A program made the position numbers and the translations under genes. From positions 1-7,474 of the forward strand of contig JAISZW010000210.1 in the NCBI GenBank assembly GCA_031284445.1: 7,474 bases of DNA, in the 5' to 3' direction. Position 1 is the stretch's first letter, and the number at the start of each line of letters is the position of its first letter. The stretch comes from Candidatus Methanovirga basalitermitum (GTDB lineage: Archaea; Methanobacteriota; Methanobacteria; Methanobacteriales; Methanobacteriaceae). Under the pieces are notes generated by a model. That model was not told the DNA's origin. It ran no database searches and worked only from the letters and a program-made list of their open reading frames with translations. Below, one piece after another: positions 5,627 to 7,474 of this stretch.

Positions 5627-6766
5627 ATCAAAAAAATTGTCGGGATAGTTGTAGGTTGGCTTGTAAGTATATTCATATCTTTAATTCCTTTTATGATAAT
5701 AATCGCTATTATTGTATCTATTATTGGGCAATTTATGCATAAAAAAGATCAGCAAAAAGATTTTTTACAAGCGATTTTTAATCCTTCACTATCTATAGAA
5801 CAATTCAAAGATGGAACAAGCGAAGGACAAAGCATATATGATTTTATTTTATTTTCGAGAGAAAAAAATGAAAATATCACACAAGAAACAGTCAACATTT
5901 TACTTGAAAACAATATTGAAAATGTTGAGATGAGTGAAGATTTAAGTAAAGATGAAATTAAAAATAGCGATAAAATCATGAAAGATAAAGTGATTTTGCG
6001 AATTGAAGTTGTATTTTATTCTTTATATTTACATGAATTTTGTCCAGTTTCATTATACGAAAATGATGATGAAATATGGAATGATATTGTAGATAATTCT
6101 CAGAAAAATTATAAATCTTGGGAGGATATAAATCTTCCTGATTATAAAAACTTCGTCTCTTCTTTTTTTGTTATTAATTCAGAGATTGAGAAATTTTTGT
6201 GGCATAAAACCCAGGATAACAGTAGTGAAACACAATTTGAGAATATTGAAATATATAAAAATATTTATTTGAATATTAACCGTGAAGTAACTGATAATGA
6301 TAAAAAAGTTATCGAATTCATTTGGGATTTTCTCACGAAAAAAACATTAATTGATTTTACTGGAGAGTATGCGCCCCCTGTTGATGTTAATCATTTTGGG
6401 GACATAACATCTCTATTTGGCAATCGTATAGATCCGATAACAGGCAATAATGCATTTCATAACGGGGTAGATTTTGCCTGGAATGGATGTTTAGGAGCAA
6501 ATATTTATGCTATTACTGATGGTAAGATTATTCGCGCGAGCGATGCAAACGATGGTTTTGGACTGTCGGTTATACTTGAACACAGTAACGGATGGCAGAG
6601 TATTTATGCTCATTGCTCACAAATTTATGTTAAATTAGGTGATGAAGTGGAAGCAGGCGAATTAATCGCGGCTATAGGATCATCTGGTAGGAGCACTGGC
6701 GCTCATCTTCATCTTGGTTTAAAAATTAATGGTTCTTGGCAAGATCCTATGCAACTATATACTTGA
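5627..6766 (+). CDS. Membrane-anchored M23-family peptidoglycan endopeptidase (379 aa)
   Basis: A cell-wall hydrolase that probably opens the peptidoglycan for the conjugation channel, the VirB1-like role. Residues 1-36 form a hydrophobic anchor after a Lys-Lys start. Residues 40-250 are an acidic region I do not recognise. The C-terminal M23 (LytM/lysostaphin-type) domain has FGNRIDP, HNGVDF with zinc ligands His278 and Asp282, YAH (His329) and HLHLG with His360 and ligand His362, so it looks catalytically intact. The frame opens well before the first ATG (5693), with a continuous membrane segment starting KKIVGIVVGWL. AGGGGGT (5614-5620) is ideally placed for ATC at 5627 and no canonical start lies near it. 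I therefore annotate an AUC start; the ATG at 5693 would have no ribosome binding site and would lose half the anchor. Confidence 0.8.
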   Translation: MKKIVGIVVGWLVSIFISLIPFMIIIAIIVSIIGQFMHKKDQQKDFLQAIFNPSLSIEQFKDGTSEGQSIYDFILFSREKNENITQETVNILLENNIENVEMSEDLSKDEIKNSDKIMKDKVILRIEVVFYSLYLHEFCPVSLYENDDEIWNDIVDNSQKNYKSWEDINLPDYKNFVSSFFVINSEIEKFLWHKTQDNSSETQFENIEIYKNIYLNINREVTDNDKKVIEFIWDFLTKKTLIDFTGEYAPPVDVNHFGDITSLFGNRIDPITGNNAFHNGVDFAWNGCLGANIYAITDGKIIRASDANDGFGLSVILEHSNGWQSIYAHCSQIYVKLGDEVEAGELIAAIGSSGRSTGAHLHLGLKINGSWQDPMQLYT

Positions 6767-6791
6767 CTTAATAGAATATATGAGGTAATAT
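6763..6791 (+). promoter_or_regulatory. Promoter of right antisense RNA (RNA II-2)
   Basis: TTGACT (6763-6768), overlapping the peptidase stop codon, is 17 bp from TAATAT (6786-6791), with a start expected near 6798. An alternative -10, TATAAT (6797-6802), has no good -35. Either would transcribe the repeat at 6805-6820 and stop at 6876. Confidence 0.4.
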
Positions 6792-6804
6792 TTAAATATA
6801 ATAA

Positions 6805-6820
6805 ATAAAATAAGTTCCAT
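6805..6820. repeat. Direct repeat DRb of right TA-like locus
   Basis: ATAAAATAAGTTCCAT is an exact 16-bp match to 6970-6985 in the same orientation. Here it falls in the antisense RNA. Confidence 0.85.
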
Positions 6821-6842
6821 TCTATGAGATATTACAGCAACA

Positions 6843-6876
6843 AAAAAGACTAAAGGTCGCTACCTTTAGTCTTTTT
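6843..6876. terminator. Bidirectional intrinsic terminator (right locus)
   Basis: AAAAAGACTAAAGGT (6843-6857) pairs perfectly with ACCTTTAGTCTTTTT (6862-6876) around a 4-nt loop. U-tracts exist in both directions. It lies between the convergent antisense RNA and the peptide mRNA. Confidence 0.9.
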
Positions 6877-6883
6877 CTATTAT

Positions 6884-6985
6884 TTACTTAATTAAATTAT
6901 TAAATAAAGTAATAGCAGATAGTATGTAAAATGCTATCTGTGCCAGTTTTAGAATACTATCTAAAACTGATAAAATAAGTTCCAT
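6884..6985 (-). CDS. Small hydrophobic peptide, probable type I toxin (33 aa, copy 2)
   Basis: A 33-codon minus-strand ORF from ATG (complement of 6983-6985) to TAA (6884-6886), with GGAGGTG 12 nt upstream. It begins MELILSVLDSI, has the core LKLAQIAFYILSA identical to the 35-aa peptide at 157-264, and ends LFNNLIK. One membrane helix is likely. The length equals that of Fst from pAD1, the type member of par toxins, but the sequence does not look like Fst. Differences between the two copies include conservative changes (D-S-I versus D-T-I, A-I-T-L versus A-V-S-L), as expected for a translated gene. Its promoter (7023-7028), Shine-Dalgarno hairpin, terminator and direct repeats repeat the copy-1 layout. 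Toxic activity is inferred from architecture only. Confidence 0.7.
   Translation of the reverse strand: MELILSVLDSILKLAQIAFYILSAITLFNNLIK
6916..6969 (-). other. Two coding-region hairpins in the copy-2 toxin mRNA
   Basis: CAGATAG/CTATCTG (6916-6922 with 6934-6940) is identical to copy 1. CAGTTTTAGA (6944-6953) pairs perfectly over 10 bp with TCTAAAACTG (6960-6969). The arms of this stem differ from copy 1 but still pair. Confidence 0.6.
6970..6985. repeat. Direct repeat DRa over the copy-2 toxin start codon
   Basis: This is the exact second copy of the 16-bp repeat at 6805-6820. On the minus strand it reads ATGGAACTTATTTTAT, the start codon and the first codons of the peptide gene. Confidence 0.85.
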
Positions 6986-6994
6986 ATTAAAATA

Positions 6995-7028
6995 TTACAC
7001 CTCCTTTTTATGAGGTGTAATTAGTATA
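6995..7028 (-). promoter_or_regulatory. Promoter and Shine-Dalgarno-masking leader of copy-2 toxin gene
   Basis: On the minus strand an extended -10, TGT-TATACT (TATACT is the complement of 7023-7028), lacks a good -35. The transcript should start near 7016-7020. It opens directly into a hairpin, TTACACCTC/GAGGTGTAA (7012-7020 with 6995-7003, 8-nt loop), whose 3' arm contains the GAGGTG of the Shine-Dalgarno. The stem sequence differs from the copy-1 leader, but the masking of the ribosome binding site is the same. Confidence 0.6.
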
Positions 7029-7042
7029 ACATATAGCTATAA

Positions 7043-7072
7043 TTGAGTAATACTAACAATAATTGTTATAAT
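7043..7072 (+). promoter_or_regulatory. Promoter with embedded palindrome
   Basis: TTGAGT (7043-7048) and TATAAT (7067-7072) are 18 bp apart, with a start near 7079. A perfect palindrome, TAACAATAATTGTTA (7054-7068), fills the spacer and could be an operator. Transcription would enter the RNA that ends at the terminator 7137-7179, with possible readthrough into the gene at 7187. Confidence 0.45.
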
Positions 7073-7078
7073 TGGAGA

Positions 7079-7176
7079 TAATTTAAGGTAGGTAATCTAC
7101 AACAGATATAAGATAAGTAATATAAAATATTGTAGTAACAAAAAAGACTAAAGGTTGTGTCCCTTTAGTCTTTTTT
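7079..7176 (+). ncRNA. Orphan RNA II-like small RNA (copy 3)
   Basis: A predicted RNA of about 98 nt with no ORF of note. A stem CTACAA/TTGTAG (7097-7102 with 7130-7135) encloses ATAAGATAAGTAATAT (7108-7123), which matches the copy-2 repeat at 12 of 16 positions. TAACAAAAAAGACTAAAGG and a terminator follow, nearly identical to the copy-2 RNA. No second copy of its repeat and no related peptide ORF lies in the window. It may be an antitoxin RNA without its toxin, or simply a leader and attenuator for the downstream gene. Confidence 0.4.
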
Positions 7177-7179
7177 GTT
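7137..7179. terminator. Intrinsic terminator before the DUF6103-like gene
   Basis: A perfect 18-bp inverted repeat (7137-7154 with 7162-7179, 7-nt loop) with T-runs on both strands. It shares its outer stem with the terminator at 6843-6876. It sits 7 nt before the ATG of the next gene, so it could act as an attenuator for that gene. Confidence 0.85.
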
Positions 7180-7186
7180 TGAAAGG

Positions 7187-7402
7187 ATGATAGAAATTAG
7201 TAATAAAATAATAAAAAAAGAAGTGGAGTTAAAAGAATTTTATAAAGTTTCGATACCGTTCTCTAATGAAAAATTAAAAGCTCTGCATAAGTTTTCTAAG
7301 CAAAAAAATATGAACTTAGATACTGAAATACTTAAATTTTTAGAAATACTGTATCAAAAAACAGTGCCTAAAATGATTAGAGATTATATAGAAGGTATTT
7401 AA
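7187..7402 (+). CDS. DUF6103-like mobile-element protein (71 aa)
   Basis: A small protein with the pattern VSIPFSNEKLKALHKF, then a helix around NLDTEILKFLEILYQK and the ending VPKMIRDYIEGI. As I recall them, this is the form of DUF6103 proteins of Firmicute conjugative elements (a short beta strand, then helices ending in LYxKxVPxxVREYI). They resemble small DNA-binding or accessory proteins and often lie near mobilisation genes. Function is unknown. The start is uncertain. ATG 7187 directly abuts the only Shine-Dalgarno (AAAGGA, 7182-7187). TTG 7175 lies in the terminator T-run. ATT 7196 is 8 nt from AAAGGA and better spaced. The stop at 7400-7402 is firm. Confidence 0.55.
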   Translation: MIEISNKIIKKEVELKEFYKVSIPFSNEKLKALHKFSKQKNMNLDTEILKFLEILYQKTVPKMIRDYIEGI

Positions 7403-7421
7403 TTTCCGCATAAACTTTGAT

Positions 7422-7474
7422 AGTGTCAATGGCACTCCAAAATTTTTTCTAAACGCCTCTGGCAGAAAAATTTT
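7422..7474. repeat. Inverted repeats at the window end, possible oriT or element end
   Basis: AGTGTCA/TGGCACT (7422-7428 with 7430-7436) is a 7-bp inverted repeat with one mismatch. It is followed by AAAATTTTTTCT (7439-7450) pairing with AGAAAAATTTT (7464-7474) with one extra T, around GCCTCTGGC. It starts 20 nt after a mobile-element gene. Clustered inverted repeats next to conjugation genes suit an oriT or a protein-binding site. The structure may continue beyond the window, so its nature is open. Confidence 0.35.

Larger units (their letters stand above)
6798..6876 (+). ncRNA. Putative antisense antitoxin RNA, par RNA II-like (copy 2)
   Basis: A predicted RNA of about 79 nt with no credible ORF, carrying the repeat ATAAAATAAGTTCCAT (6805-6820) and ending at the terminator 6843-6876. 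The same repeat lies over the start codon of the minus-strand peptide gene (6970-6985), so the RNA is complementary to that start site and to the shared terminator. The pre-terminator segment CAGCAACAAAAAAG matches copy 1 closely, while the repeat has a different sequence. This would make the antitoxin specific for its own toxin mRNA. The exact 5' end is uncertain. Confidence 0.6.

Noticed and set aside
5749..5979. Minus-strand ORF of 76 codons
   Set aside because: It lies antisense within the M23 peptidase gene and is low-complexity Ser/Leu sequence expected from AT-rich antisense.
105..7179. Insertion sequence or long terminal repeats joining the two ends
   Set aside because: Similarity between the ends is confined to the toxin ORF core and the terminators. 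There is no transposase and there are no exact long repeats beyond 31 bp, so paralogous modules fit better than IS ends.

Overview
The window is very AT-rich DNA with strong AGGAGG-type ribosome binding sites and U-tailed hairpin terminators. This points to a low-GC Firmicute (Clostridia-like or a relative). It looks like part of a conjugative plasmid or integrative conjugative element (ICE), because its main gene block is a minimal Gram-positive type IV secretion (T4SS) operon. I cannot name the species, and nothing here separates plasmid from ICE.

Layout. (1) 1-314 holds a compact two-transcript locus. A 35-codon hydrophobic peptide gene lies on the minus strand (157-264), facing a short plus-strand antisense RNA (about 63-139). 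They meet at a shared bidirectional terminator (105-139). A 20-bp direct repeat (73-92 and 247-266) lies in the antisense RNA and over the peptide start codon. (2) 380-454 carries two back-to-back intrinsic terminators of opposite polarity. (3) 522-5500 is a plus-strand operon: an ArdA-like protein, a VirB2-like/DUF3852 membrane protein, a VirB6/TrbL-like channel protein, a VirB3/PrgI-like protein, a TrsD-like protein resembling a VirB4 N-terminal region, and a VirB4 ATPase. (4) 5522-6766 is a membrane-anchored M23 peptidase gene with its own promoter and probably an AUC start codon. (5) 6763-7028 is a second copy of the two-transcript locus (33-codon peptide at 6884-6985), with a different direct repeat of 16 bp. 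(6) 7043-7179 encodes a third antisense-like RNA with no peptide partner. (7) 7187-7402 is a DUF6103-like small gene, followed by inverted repeats at the window edge that could belong to an oriT.

How it fits together. The T4SS genes supply a pilin-like subunit, the inner-membrane channel, an ATPase and a wall hydrolase. The coupling protein and relaxase are not in this window. The flanking peptide/RNA pairs have the architecture of the Enterococcus par (Fst/RNA II) type I toxin-antitoxin addiction module: convergent RNAs, a shared terminator, and direct repeats that make the two RNAs complementary at the toxin start codon. The peptides do not resemble Fst itself. They share a core, LKLAQIAFYILSA, that I cannot assign to a named family. 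Two copies with different repeats, plus an orphan antisense RNA, are the most interesting content. They look like paralogous addiction modules that have diverged in antitoxin specificity.
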